Shown one piece after another: positions 1-10,996 of a DNA stretch of 64,000 nucleotides. Origin of the DNA: Casuarina equisetifolia. Its lineage: Eukaryota > Streptophyta > Magnoliopsida > Fagales > Casuarinaceae. The translations under genes were made by a program, and so were the position numbers. The stretch spans positions 3,827,391 to 3,891,390 of the forward strand of contig CM052354.1 of the NCBI GenBank assembly GCA_028551475.1, given 5' to 3'. Under the pieces are notes generated by a model. It had not been told where the DNA came from. It worked only from the letters and a program-made list of their open reading frames with translations, and searched no databases. Positions within the stretch are counted from its first letter, which is position 1. Each line of letters begins with the position of its first letter.

Positions 1-1060
1 AGTTAATATGATCCAAAAACGGTCAAACATTCACATAAATCAACAACGCAAACAAAAAAGGGAGAAACATAAAAAGACATCTACGTTTTCCAATCAGTGC
101 AACAAGATCAAGAGATGGCTTATGACTAACTCTAGCAGATGAGTTGCAAAGATGGAAACATACTGTGATCTTCAGTTAATGTCAAGTTTTTGCAAGTCCC
201 TCTTCTCCCCACCATCATTGCAAGTTACCAATTTACGAGCAACGTCAATTTTTACTCTTAAAGCTCCAATCAGCTACCTAGGATGCTAATTTAAGTAAAG
301 AAAAAAACCACGTCATTCAAGCAAAAGAACGGCCATTTTTTAGTCACACAACAACCCTTAGTTCCAAGTTACAACGAATCGTGAACAGCTTCAGTTTCAG
401 TCAAAGAAAAATACACGAAATCTAAAAACTTTCACCACATAATACAAATGTCGTAGCCGACATTGTTGTTACTCTTTGTTAGTCATCCCTACGGCAACCA
501 AAGCCAAACACTACAAAAACGAATTTTTCTTACTCATTCTTCAGGTTTCTCACAAACCAAACGCCTAAAATGCATGCAATCACACAAACAAACAGAGATC
601 GGGTCAAGCGAAACAAATGTTCAAAATATTAGTACTAAATCAATTTTTAAAACAACTACACTAAAAACCAACAGAAACCAAGTCGATCTGAGTACGCATC
701 ATCAACTATTGAAAATTAATTCGACACGGATTACTGAATAAATTTACCTAGGTTAGGTAAAACGAACATTCGTAGAAATTTCGGGATACTGAGGGGTTTT
801 GACTCGATCAAACCTAAAGAAGAGAAAAGCGAGGCTCGGATATGTAAGAGCAAAATCGTCAGTGGCCCCGGAAAAAAGTCGTGGCGTTAATAATTGCTGC
901 CTGGTGGGGTTTACACTCGAGAAGCTTGTGCGACAAGCCACGGACGTGGCCGTTGTTATCTTCTCGGGGACGTCAAATCCGCGAAATCAATTAATTCCCA
1001 TCCTATTTTATTTTTCTTTCCCAATTTTCTGCATGTAAAGCGGCGTCGTTTTTAACAACC
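1..1060 (-). other. Possible promoter and 5' leader of a gene leaving the window on the left
   Basis: No coding sequence is recognised here. Positions 780-1000 are less AT-rich than the rest of the left edge. On the minus strand this stretch could be a 5' leader that ends at about 748 in a splice-donor-like CTAG|GTAAAT, followed leftwards by T-rich, intron-like sequence. Short open frames at 463-741 and 799-1038 (plus) and 753-941 (minus) have no recognisable content. The gene itself would lie outside the window, so this is a guess from composition and one donor-like site. Confidence 0.25.
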
Positions 1061-1063
1061 AAA

Positions 1064-2700
1064 AGTTTGTCATATGTCCCACCTAGGCTCCAACAAAGAA
1101 AGTGAGGGTTTTAAAACAATTATAAACATATAAGTTTATAATAACTAACGGTGAAACGACAAAAAGTAATAATAAATATAGAGTAAGTATAATTAATGTT
1201 AAGAACAAAATTAAATGCTTGCTTAATTAGATGATAGTCTTATTAGTTATGGGTTTGAGTTTCTTTCATCTCCTTCTGGCGTGTGTTAAAAAAAATGACA
1301 TTTAAATAAAAATGTTTTGATGCACACTTAATTTGTTAATTTTCAAATACTAAGATAGAACACCTAAAACTAAACTCAAAAAGTAGTTCAAAAGAGTAAG
1401 TAAATTTTTTTAATTTAAACAACCCTCTTGATAGTATGAGATAATTTACAATCTTTTAAAATGATGGATAATATTAGCCATCAATTGTGTTAAACAATGA
1501 ATTTATAAGGGAGGGTCTATTATTTAACACTAGAAATAATAGTTATAAACCATAATTTGACTTTGATATAATTTATTATAACTTAAAATTTATTTCAAAA
1601 GATCAACCAATAAAAAGAATAGTCAAACTTCTTTAAATGGTTAAATTATCCTACTTGCCTTCTTAATATAGAAGAAATAAGTTTATGATGTAAAAGTATA
1701 ATCCAAAAATTAACTCAAAAATAGAATAAGACTTCTTAAATTTGAACAAACCATTAGATGCTTGTCTTAACAATGTGAGATAATCCACAAGGTTACTAAT
1801 TTATAGCAATGTATGTTGTTTCTTTTTATGAGATAAAGGAAAAGGGTGCTTATATCTTAAACCTTGGACGCAAGGGTCTGAAATTTCCCGTATGCCAATC
1901 ATCCTAGGCGGACTCAAATAATTAAAGTAGAAAGCAAATGGAAACATATGGGTCTTATAACAATTAAAAGTGACATAAAATAAAGTAGTAATAAATATAG
2001 ACTAAGTCTTACCGATGTTAAGACCAAAAATCAAACGGATGCTTAATTTGTTTATGGCATTGTATGTTGTTCTGTTATTTGGTAAAAGAGGACGGGTTTA
2101 AGTATCGAACCCTAGACTCGATGTAGAGCTCTTTTGTAACTTCACTTGAAGTATTAAGAACTTGAATATTTGTTAATTAGAGAGGAAGGGGGTTATTGTG
2201 TCACAAACACCAAACCATTTGGCCTAGCAGAGCTACCAAGTGTATATCGTAATATATATTTCTTTCCTTGAAGTTAGGTAAGAGAAATGCAGCGGGTTTT
2301 GAAAAATGTTGAACATAGGACCTCTTTAGTCATAGGCCATATGAGCTCCAATTGAGGTACATGCACATTGAGACTACCACGTGTATGTTATTATTAAGAT
2401 GAAATGATATTAGTTAATTTATTTTGTTTATTTGTTGGTATTAATTTTTCTATTATTGTAAAAAGAAACGAGATTAGTTAGCTTTTGTTTTTGATGTTGA
2501 TTAATTATTGTTGTTAAAGAGCAACAAGTTTAGTTTGTTTAGGCCTTTTTGCTTTGTATTGATTCTTATTTATTGTTCTTAAGAAGTAACAAGATTAGAT
2601 AATTTAGTTTTTTCATTTTTTTAAAATTGGTTTTTATTTATTTTTAGATAGTAATTTGACGATTTAAAATTTTCAGAACTAACATAAAATGACCTCCATT
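1064..2700. other. AT-rich intergenic DNA with degenerate direct repeats
   Basis: No gene is visible. Roughly 1121-1245 and 1950-2060 are diverged direct repeats, both containing the words aataaatatag and aatgttaag. The segments at 1800-1880 and 2050-2120 also resemble each other and end in a motif like a tRNA-type B box. This suggests decayed non-autonomous transposon copies. Confidence 0.4.
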
Positions 2701-2739
2701 GGCGGGCATGAGATAGATTTCCTGATTTAATTATTATCA

Positions 2740-3166
2740 ATTTTGTGATACGGGTAGCATCATTTCATCCAAATATAAGTGTAGAATAATATAGCATATA
2801 ATTTCTGTTTTGGTTTAATTTTTTTAGATTTTTTGTTAATAAGAAATCCTATCTCCTTTTTACGTAATTATGACAACCCTATATGTTGCCAAACAACATG
2901 GAAAATAATTTAACTTCTGTTCGGTATCTTGTTAAAGATAACCTAAAAATAATAATATCTTCCTTTTTTTGGCTCTTAGAGATTTTAAAAAATTAATGAA
3001 TGAGTATCCGCCACTCCAATATATAAATACGTAACTCTTATTACCAAAATAAAATAAGTATCACTTTTATTCTCAAAAGGAAAGAAAATCATGATGTATA
3101 TTGTTTTTTCTATTATAACTCTTATTACCAAAAATAAAAAATAAAAATAAAAAAGAAAAGAAAATC
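2740..3166 (+). promoter_or_regulatory. Upstream region of defensin-like locus 1
   Basis: This block aligns by eye with the regions upstream of the first exons at 9299, 17154 and 20754. It has the order 'aacatgg..aagaatttaa', 'aacctaaaaat', a conserved ATCxGCCACT word and a TATA box (3020-3029). A partial tandem duplication of the leader is visible: the words aactcttattaccaaaa recur about 85 nt apart (3032 and 3118), with a decoy ATG at 3091. Confidence 0.55.
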
Positions 3167-3761
3167 ATGAAGACTATCTATGTTTCCACTATTCTTGTGA
3201 TTATTCTTTGCCTCATTGCTGGTAATTATTTTATTGCCTTTGTGCTTTTGATATCATTATAACTTGTTGCATCCTATTTCATTTAGTTACTGAAGAAAAA
3301 CGTTAAGCCTTAAAAAATTTGGATTTTACTAGTATTCTCTAGTTATCCCTTAATTGTTAATAAACTATATAATTTATGACAAAATAATAAATCTATTTGC
3401 TAGGAATTATTGAATACATGCATATATAGAAAAGCTTTGATCAGACATCCTGAATTATCATATATATATAATCAAATATAGCATGTATTATATGTTTTAT
3501 ATAGAAATATATTGTCCTTGAAAGGTATCCCTTGAAAGTTAATTTGATTGTGCAGGAAATGGGGTAATGGCAAAGTATACGGGACGCGTGTGTGGGCGCG
3601 TGGAGAAAATCGCGCACTGCACGGACCCGGCTTGCAAGGACGAGTGCGTAAAGAAGTGGAATCGCAAATGGATTGTGCAGCGGAGCTGCTTGCGCGTGCG
3701 TTTATCCATGCTAGTTTATATCCGTCTATATATTATCTCCTTATTTTCTCCAATAAAATAA
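3167..3761 (+). pseudogene. Defensin-like secreted peptide, locus 1, frameshifted
   Basis: Exon 1 is 3167-3221 (55 nt) and encodes a hydrophobic signal peptide starting MKTIYVST. The donor is G|GTAATT. Exon 2 starts at 3556 after TGTGCAG, and the intron is phase 1, exactly as in the intact paralogues at 9.3 and 17.15 kb. The first four cysteines of the family are present (C-x8-C-x4-C-x3-C, with the VEKIAHC word). Between cysteines 4 and 5 a net 14 nt are missing compared with the copies at 10.5 and 18.0 kb. The family ending, with its CxC and YPC words and stop at 3712-3714, is therefore shifted out of frame. The open frame continues to 3761 with an unrelated basic-hydrophobic tail that holds one further cysteine. 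It could be a pseudogene or a young allele encoding a new C-terminus. The DNA is otherwise well preserved, including TATA box and splice sites. Confidence 0.7.
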
Positions 3762-3814
3762 ATAAAGCCAGCACCATCGTATTAGACAAAGAATCTTACA
3801 TTAAATAGAAGAGC

Positions 3815-4496
3815 ACTTGTGAGAGGTAGATTTGGACTTTTATTACGCAACTCTTTCTACAAATTGCATGAATAAATTCAAATAGTGAAAACAAAAACTA
3901 AACTAAAAAAAGAAATAAAGTACTGTGGGTATAAATAGGATTCAATAAATAATGGCAACAAAGCTTGTAAATCAAAAGAAACCTAACATAACCTAGACGT
4001 TAAGGCGAAGGAGAAAAAGAAATTATTGGCATATTTAATTAGTAAAACATTTTGCTCTTTTCTTTTTTTCTTTTTTATTGATAAAAGGAATAGTATTCTA
4101 ACAATTTTATTAAAATAATAAGGTTAGGTGTAATAATAATATTTTAGATAAGTATAAAGGAGAAGGTATAGGTTTAACCTTTAGTAAAAGGTGAAGCACT
4201 AACATATTAAGTTGTCACATAAAAAATTATAAAAAGGAAAGTATAAAATACATTGGACAACATATATACTTAACCCTGTGGTGGCTTATAATTACCTAAG
4301 CCTAATTGATCCTTCATAAAAATAGCTAAACATGGGTCATACAATGAGCTAGGCTAATCGAAAAGTCTCACATTCTAATTTGTATGCCCATAATTGACAA
4401 GATGGTTCACAACTACATTCCTTTTCACAATAGACATGTTGCACTTTCATCTATGTTAGAATCATAGATATGCATTGGCAAATGACATATTCATCA
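3815..4496. other. AT-rich intergenic stretch
   Basis: Downstream flank of defensin-like locus 1. I see no open frame of note, RNA gene or repeat that I can name here. Confidence 0.4.
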
Positions 4497-4860
4497 CCTA
4501 GTCTACTAGTTTAGTGGTGAGCTAGTAGGAACTCCAATTTCTAAGGAGTCCTCCATTTTTAAGTAACATTAGACTAAATAAAAAGAGTTTGATTCAATAA
4601 TGGAGGGGGCACTTGATTCCATTATTGGCATATCTTATGACTTTCCAACAAGACATAGGCTTTGAGATTTGCATTACTACCTATCACCAACTTGATTGAG
4701 AAAGCCATGATTATGCTTTCATTATGATTTTTAAGTATTCCTCCTCCAACATTATTTCCTATAATAATTGAACCGTTCGTATTCAATTTGTATTACCTTA
4801 TTGGTAGAGGTTACAAATTATCAAACTCCTCTTTAGAATGGAAGATAAGTCACATAGACT
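4497..4860 (-). mobile_element. Non-LTR retrotransposon relic, RNase H part (copy 1)
   Basis: Aligns with 14200-14660. On the minus strand both copies can be read as a decayed plant LINE-type RNase H segment, with the words GGILKNHNESIIMAFS and SNANLKAY matching the 'GG.lRd..G..i..f......sn..aEl.A' pattern of that domain. Catalytic residues are mostly lost. The region is interrupted and not coding today. Confidence 0.5.
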
Positions 4861-4968
4861 TTTAATACACTATTTTTATCTAATAAAGCCAAAATGTAAG
4901 TGTTCAATAGTATAAATCTATTTTCTTTTATAAGAGTTTCACAGTATTGAAACTAACTTAATCATTAT

Positions 4969-5481
4969 TATTAAAAATCATATTCTCCATATTCTTGCCA
5001 TGAAGCCTTATTACCAAAGTTAGACCTATTGATTTTACCTTAAGCAAATATGTCAAACCTTCTAGGAATAGAGTCTCGTGATTAACTATTGAATTGACAT
5101 GAATTGCAGTCAATTATTTTCCATGCCTAACTTAAAGGAACCCGGGAAGAAGTTCTATTTAAAATGAAAATTTTTCAATCACATAATGAATTTCGAGTTG
5201 TAATATTTTCCTAATCTCTTTAAACCTAGGTGACTTTGAATTCATATTTTCAAATACTTTCCTAAATTATAATTGTCAATTATCATCTATTTATTATTTG
5301 CTTTCCTAAGTTAGAGATCTTATACATCACTGTAAATAAGATCTATTGTTATACAAACAATTCATTGAATCCTAAACATATTTTCTCATATCATCTCTAT
5401 GCTTTTTGTCAAAGGGTTTTATCTTGGTCTAAGGATTTCTTTATAAAATTACATTATTTTGCAGAACTAATCTTTTTAACT
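4969..5481 (+). repeat. Copia 5' LTR
   Basis: Shares most of its length with 8197-8552, including the words 'ctccatatt..tgccatg' near the start and 'tttgctttcctaagttagа'-like text and 'ctctatgctttt' near the end. It holds about 180 nt (5091-5270) missing from the right LTR but present in the inverted copy, so the right LTR carries the deletion. Confidence 0.7.
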
Positions 5482-6039
5482 AGATATCATTTGCCAATGA
5501 CATAAGCTTTTTGTTTGTTTTTGATCCTACCACTAAAATGGCCTCCTAACTTAATCACATTCATGTTGTCACTCACACATTCCCCTTACACGCACCTAGG
5601 AATCCTACTATCCTTGTTGTCAAGGTTTGCCTTGAAGCTAACAATTTTTTGGTTATTAGACACAATTTCTCTAATAAGGCAAAGTTAATCCATGTGTGCA
5701 TCAAGTTCTTGCATAAACTCAATTATAGATTATGACCTTTTGTTATTGCTTGGAGGCATAGTATAAGGTAGATGCACATGTTGTACTATGGGCGTGAAAT
5801 TCACTTGAAAAACATTCCAAATTTTAGTAGAGGTGGAGCATTTGGCGACTATAGTGACAATACTGTTGTTGCTTGTGTTCAAGATCTAGCCTTACATTGT
5901 TTAATCTAGAACTATCTAGTCTTGATATGATGGATTGGTGTTATGCACTATGGTCCCATTTTTAGTAGTATCTATAATAAACTTGGATGAACATGGATAT
6001 GAACCACCAAGAGTAATCAGAAGGCTAGAAGCACCCATA

Positions 6040-6685
6040 TATGGCTCAATCTCCATTCTCTAAACCAAATTGTTACCCTTAAGGTGGACCCTAATGACAA
6101 GGATAATAGGATTCCTAGATGCAAGTAAGGGTAAGGCATGAGTGGTGATGTGAATATGATTGGGTTAGGCAATTATTTTAGTGGTAGGATAAAAAACAAA
6201 CAAAGGGCTTATGCCATTGGTGGATGATATCAAGTTAAAATCCTTCGACAAAAGTGTTAGGACAATATGAGTAAATATTTCTAGGATTTGATGAATTGTA
6301 TGTACAACAATATATCTTATTTATAGTGATGTATAAGATCTCTAATTTAGGAAAGCAAATAGTGAAATAAATAGTAGTTGACAATTACACTTTAAAAGGC
6401 ATTTGAAAATATAAATTCAGAGTCATCTAGGTTTGTAGAGATTAAGAAAATATACTACTCTGAATTTATTGTATGACTCAAAATTTGAATTTTAAATAGA
6501 ACTTCCTTTTAGTTTTCTTTAATTTAGGTATGAAGAATGATTGATAGCAATTTATGTTGATTCGGTAATTGATATCAAGACTTTATTCTTGGAAGATTTG
6601 ACATATTTGCTTAAGGTAGAATTAGTAGGTCCAACTTTGGTGATGAGGCTGATGTGGCAAGAATATGGAGAATTTAATTTTGACA
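6040..6685 (-). repeat. Inverted LTR and internal segment of the same copia element
   Basis: The reverse complement of 6234-6685 matches the 5' LTR, starting TGTCAAAATT at 6685. The reverse complement of about 6040-6233 matches the internal DNA just after that LTR (5482-5660). The two arms are separated by about 350 nt, so a long imperfect inverted repeat is formed. Confidence 0.7.
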
Positions 6686-6739
6686 AGCTTCTATAAATCC
6701 CTACATTGAACCAAATAATCATACTAAAACATCTAAAGA

Positions 6740-8180
6740 TATTAATTAGATTAAAGCAATGGCTAAAGAATACACTTTTCTAATAAAAAATCAAACATGG
6801 GAATTAGTTGTTCCACCTCCTTACATCCTATTAGATGCAAGTGGCTTTACAAAGTCAAATTACACTCTAATGGTTCTCTTGAATGATAGAAAGCATGATT
6901 AGTTGCAAAAGACTTTCATCAATATCCTAGTCTTGACTACATTGAAATGTTTAGTCTTGTCACCAAACCTGTTACAGTTTGTGTTGTAAATTCTCTTTCA
7001 TATACACAAGAATGACCAATCAAGAAGTCTATATGGCAAATTTGAAGGTTTTGTTGATTCAACAAATCCACATTTTGTTTGACATCTTAAAAAATCCTTA
7101 TATGGCTTAAAACAAGCCTAATGTGCATGGAGTCATAGACTTAGCAAATTTCTACAACACATTGGGTTTACCATTTCTAAGGTTGACTTCTCATTATTTA
7201 CTTTACACAAACCCAATTATAGTGTTTATATTTTACTATAAGTGGACAACATAATTTTTATGGGTAGTAAAAATGTCCTACTCTTACAAATCTTATCTTA
7301 ACTTTAGAATAAATTTAACATTAAAGATCTTGGTGATCTACTTTATTTTCTTGACATTAAAGCTCAACACACCAAAATTGGTATCTTACTATATTAAGCA
7401 AAATTTACACATGATATATTTCATTGTGTTAAAATGACAGATGCACATGGTAGCTATATATTATGTGCTTCTAATCACCCTCCATCCATAAATGATATTG
7501 AACCATATCTTGATCCTATGCATTATTATAGCATTATGGGATTGCCACAATATTTGACACTAGCAAGACTTGACAAATCCTATACATTGAACATTACCTA
7601 TTCTTACATACGTGTCCCAACAATGGTTCATTGGACCTTTGTTAAATGCATCTTGCAATTTTGAGCATACACTCCTAGCTATGGCCTTTAATTCACCAAA
7701 ACTTTCACTTATTTTCTTAATGCTTACTTTAATGCAAGTTGGGATAGTGATCATGATTATAGTTGCTAAATAAGTGGTTATCATATTTTTCTTGTTCTTA
7801 ATCTCATTTCTTGGAGCTTTCATAAACCAAAAGACTGTTGCTCGCTCTAATATTGAGATTGAATTTAAAAGCCTTGTGGATACTGTTGCTGAACTTATAT
7901 GGATTGAAGCACTACTCTAAGGTCTCCACATTTAACTTTAAAAACCACTAACCATTTGGTGTGACAACTTATCTCTCTATCTTTTCATCAACTAAGTGTT
8001 TCATGCATGCATAAAACATGTTGAGATTAACTTTTATTTTATTTGAGAATGCATTAAGACAAAAAAATCTTTCCATTCATCTTATCTCCTCTATTGATCA
8101 AACAATTGACATTCTCACAAAAGGCCTTTTCTTTGTATGATTAAAGCTATTGCAAAACAAGTTAACTATTTGAACTAACC
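6740..8180 (+). pseudogene. Copia pol relic (reverse transcriptase to RNase H)
   Basis: Translated in shifting frames, the region gives recognisable copia pol words. These include an N-terminal RT stretch like 'AM..E......NQTWELV..P', then 'CKWLYKVK', then 'DY.E.FS.V' and, near the 3' end, 'KHVEIN' typical of the copia RNase H C-terminus. Several stops and frameshifts break it. The open frame at 7434-7664 is only a fragment of this relic. The polymerase is not functional. Confidence 0.7.
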
Positions 8181-8196
8181 AATTAGCATGCAGGGA

Positions 8197-8552
8197 TGTT
8201 AAAATCAGATTCTCCATATTAATGCCATGTCATCCTTATCACCAAAGTTGGGCCTATTGATTTGTCTAAAGTAAATATGTCAAAACTTCTAGGAATGGAG
8301 TTTTGCCATCAATTACTAAATCAAATGTTATCCTAAATTGTAATTGTCAACTATATTTTATTTAGTTATTTGCTTTCCTAAGTTAGATATCTTACACATT
8401 ACTATAAATAAGATTTATTGTTGTACATACAATTCACTAAATCCTAAACACATTTTCTCATATTGTCTCTATGCTTTTGTTGAACGGTTTTACCTTGTTC
8501 TAAGGATTTCTCTATGAAATTACCATTATTTCATAGAACTATCCTTTTAACT
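8197..8552 (+). repeat. Copia 3' LTR, internally deleted
   Basis: Begins TGTTAAAATC, as expected for an LTR start, after the end of the pol relic. It aligns with both ends of the left LTR but lacks about 180 nt of its middle. Confidence 0.7.
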
Positions 8553-8639
8553 CTTATTAATCAAATCACAAATCTAATATAATATTAAAGTTTAAGTGTT
8601 ATATCATTTTGCTTTAAAGAACTTTTCCCTGGGGAGATG

Positions 8640-9298
8640 AGGTGTATTAAGACATGTTTGCCATTACTTAAATCTTGTCATACGCCATTGCAAGTAAATA
8701 GCTTGAAATGTTAGGCTACAATTGGTTGCCACATGGTGAAGCGTTAATGAAAATGGTCGAAGAACTTCCAAGAAATTTTGGTCCATTAATGATAATTGAG
8801 GGGGAGAAAAGCAGTTGCAACAAAGAAGTACATAGTTGAAGACAAATGGACGAAGAATTTATCTCCTTTAATTTTTTTTTTCTGAAGAATTAATCTTATC
8901 ACTATTGGCTGCAAGTTGGAAAAATTTTCATGGCTAGAGCACAAACTATTAGGCCTTTGCCACCAAGCCCACAACACGAGAAATAAGATTTGTTAATTAA
9001 TCTAGTGAATAATTGGTGTTTCGATTTGATTTGTTTAATTGTTTGTTAAATATAATCTAATAAAGAATCCTATAACAATACAACAAATAAGTAGTAGAAT
9101 AACATGGTGAAGAATTTAATTTCTGTTCCATATATTGTTGAGGACAATCTAAAAATGACTCTATCTTCCTGTTTTGGTTATTAAGCCTTTAACAACTCTA
9201 AGAGATGAATATCAGCCACTCTAACCTATAAGTAGGCCAACTCTTACAGTGGAAATGAAACAAGTAGTACTTTCATTCTTAAAAAGAAAAAAAAAATC
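8640..9298 (+). promoter_or_regulatory. Duplicated upstream block of defensin-like locus 2
   Basis: Aligns along its length with 16545-17153. It starts with a block shared by five places in the array (see 13688 and 18600), passes a conserved 'ccaccaagcccacaaca' word and reaches a TATA-like box at 9227-9234, about 70 nt before the first ATG. The short minus frame at 8786-8977 is a by-product of this repeat. Confidence 0.55.
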
Positions 9299-10704
9299 AT
9301 GAAGATGGTATATATTTCCACAATTTTGATGATTGTTCTTTGCCTCACTATTGGTAATTACTCTATTGGCTATATTTTTCTTATGTATTTATAGCTACTT
9401 GCATTTTATCTCATTTGGTTATTAAAAAAATAATTTTAAGCGTTAAGATTCTACTAGTACTATTTAGACATATATTCTCAGATTTGTTTAAATACGCCAA
9501 CTCTCACTGTTAAATTTTAAAAGTGCTATTTTCATTCTTTAAAAGAAAGAAAATCATGAAGACGGTATATGTTCCCACTATTATGATGATTGTTCTTTGC
9601 CTTGCTATTAGTAATTACTTCATTGCCTATATTTTTCTCTTGTCATTATAGCTTGTTGCATTTTATTTCATTTGGTTATTAAGAAACAATGTTAATCGTT
9701 AAGATTTTACTAGTACTCTTTAAACATAATAAAGGCTCACTCTAGTTTCATTTTCCACGTTTACCCTGTAATTCCTAATACATATAGCGTGCACGCACAC
9801 ACATGCACACATGCATATATATATATATATATATATATATGTTATAGTGTAATAAAATAATTAATTTGTTGTTTAAGGATTATTGTATACATATACATAG
9901 AAAACCTTGAATGGAACGAGAGTTATTTAAACCTTAATAGTAATTGTTTCAAGCATCCTGAATTAGAAGTTGGGATGTAAATCAAGTAAAAAAAAAAAAA
10001 AGGAAAATTCTCACTTATTATGAAAACAATTAGCATAATTTGTTAGACTATTTTTTCACTGTTTGGGGTCAATCTAAAAAGCGTTGATAGTTTCCTTGAC
10101 TAGAACACAATCTCTTTGACTCTTGCCACCAAGCTTACAACAAGAGAGATAAGATTTGTCAACTTAGTCTTCTATTTCTTTTGAAATTTGTTCTTGTTTA
10201 TTATCGGATATTAGTTTGATGGTTTTCTAGCCTAATAAATCGGAAGAAAAATCTTCCATTGACGGATACTATGAATGATAATTAGAGTTTTACCATCTCT
10301 AGTATCACCTTTTCTTTAAAACAAATTGTAAAATTTGGTATGTAAAATCCAAGCAAAAAAAAAAAGGTATAAAAACTATTAACATAATCTAGTTAAACTC
10401 TTTCAAGTGATATGCTTGAGTAGTTGTTTTCAATACTTGAGAAAAACTAATGAAGTTGCTGCCTAAAGTCTAACCAAGTGAAATTAGATCTCACATTACA
10501 AATAACTCCAAAGAGTGTCTTGATTGCGCAGGAACTGAGGTCATGGCGGAGAACACAAGCTTTGTCTGTGGCAAGGTTGAGAAGATGGCTCATTGCAAAA
10601 GCCTAAAATGCAATAACTTGTGTGTACACAAATATGGGCACCTTGGTAGAGGCGTGCATGGATTTTGCAATGGAACTGGTTGCTTATGTTTCTATCCTTG
10701 CTAA
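9299..10704 (+). CDS. Defensin-like secreted cysteine-rich peptide, locus 2, with two alternative first exons
   Basis: The last exon, 10532-10704 (173 nt, after TTGCGCAG), encodes the mature domain. It has eight cysteines spaced C-x8-C-x4-C-x3-C-x14-C-x4-C-x-C-x3-C, ending YPC-stop. CxxxC, CxC and a GxCx4C gamma-core-like word are the marks of plant CSab defensin-like peptides, although the x14 and x4 loops differ from classical defensins. Two first exons lie upstream: 9299-9353 (MKMVYIST...) and 9556-9610 (MKTVYVPT...). Each is 55 nt, ends in phase 1 before GTAATTAC and encodes an 18-residue signal peptide, so either gives a 75-residue precursor. The first joins with a Gly codon, the second with Arg, because its last base is A. 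A secreted, apoplastic, antimicrobial or signalling role is inferred from the family. The intron holds an AT microsatellite. All splice sites look usable. Confidence 0.8.
9486..9495 (+). promoter_or_regulatory. TATA-like box before the second first exon
   Basis: The word TTTAAATACG precedes 'ccaactctcactgtt', which is the same context as the TATA boxes of the other units. The duplicated first exon at 9556 therefore carried its own core promoter. Confidence 0.45.
9814..9840. repeat. AT microsatellite
   Basis: Uninterrupted (AT)n following a CA/CACG-rich stretch inside the intron of defensin-like locus 2. Confidence 0.9.
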
Positions 10705-10996
10705 TGTACTATAGGCTAATTAAATAAACCCAAAGTCTAAGAGTTTAATATTATCTCTCTCTCTTTCTCCCCTTCAAAGGAATTCAATAGTGTTAAATGT
10801 TGCTTAATCCTTGTTAATTAAATCAAAGAACTAATGTGTGTCATTATATGCACTTGAAAATAATCAAAATAAAAGAAATATATTAAAAACACAAGCAATT
10901 AAAAATAAACAAAAAGGGAAGAAAAAGTAACAAATCCCTAACATAATTCAAAGTATTATCTTTCTTAGGTTGTCTACTCTTATTTGTAGGAAACAC

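Larger units (their letters stand above)
4969..8552 (+). mobile_element. Decayed Ty1/copia retrotransposon with a third, inverted LTR
   Basis: Flanking related sequences at 4969-5481 and 8197-8552 act as 5' and 3' LTRs in direct orientation. A primer-binding-site-like word (gatatcatttgcc, similar to the initiator-tRNA site tggtatcagagcc) follows the left LTR. Copia reverse transcriptase and RNase H relics occupy about 6740-8180. Gag and integrase are absent. In their place a third LTR copy plus internal DNA lies in inverted orientation (about 6040-6685). The insertion interrupts a downstream flank of the defensin-like array: sequence on its two sides resembles the uninterrupted flanks near 10790 and 18300. 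Confidence 0.75.

Noticed and set aside
463-1038. Short plus-strand frames near the left edge
   Set aside because: No signal peptide, domain or repeat support. Composition suggests leader or promoter DNA of a gene outside the window.
7434-7664. Independent small gene
   Set aside because: Part of the decayed copia pol region between two LTRs.
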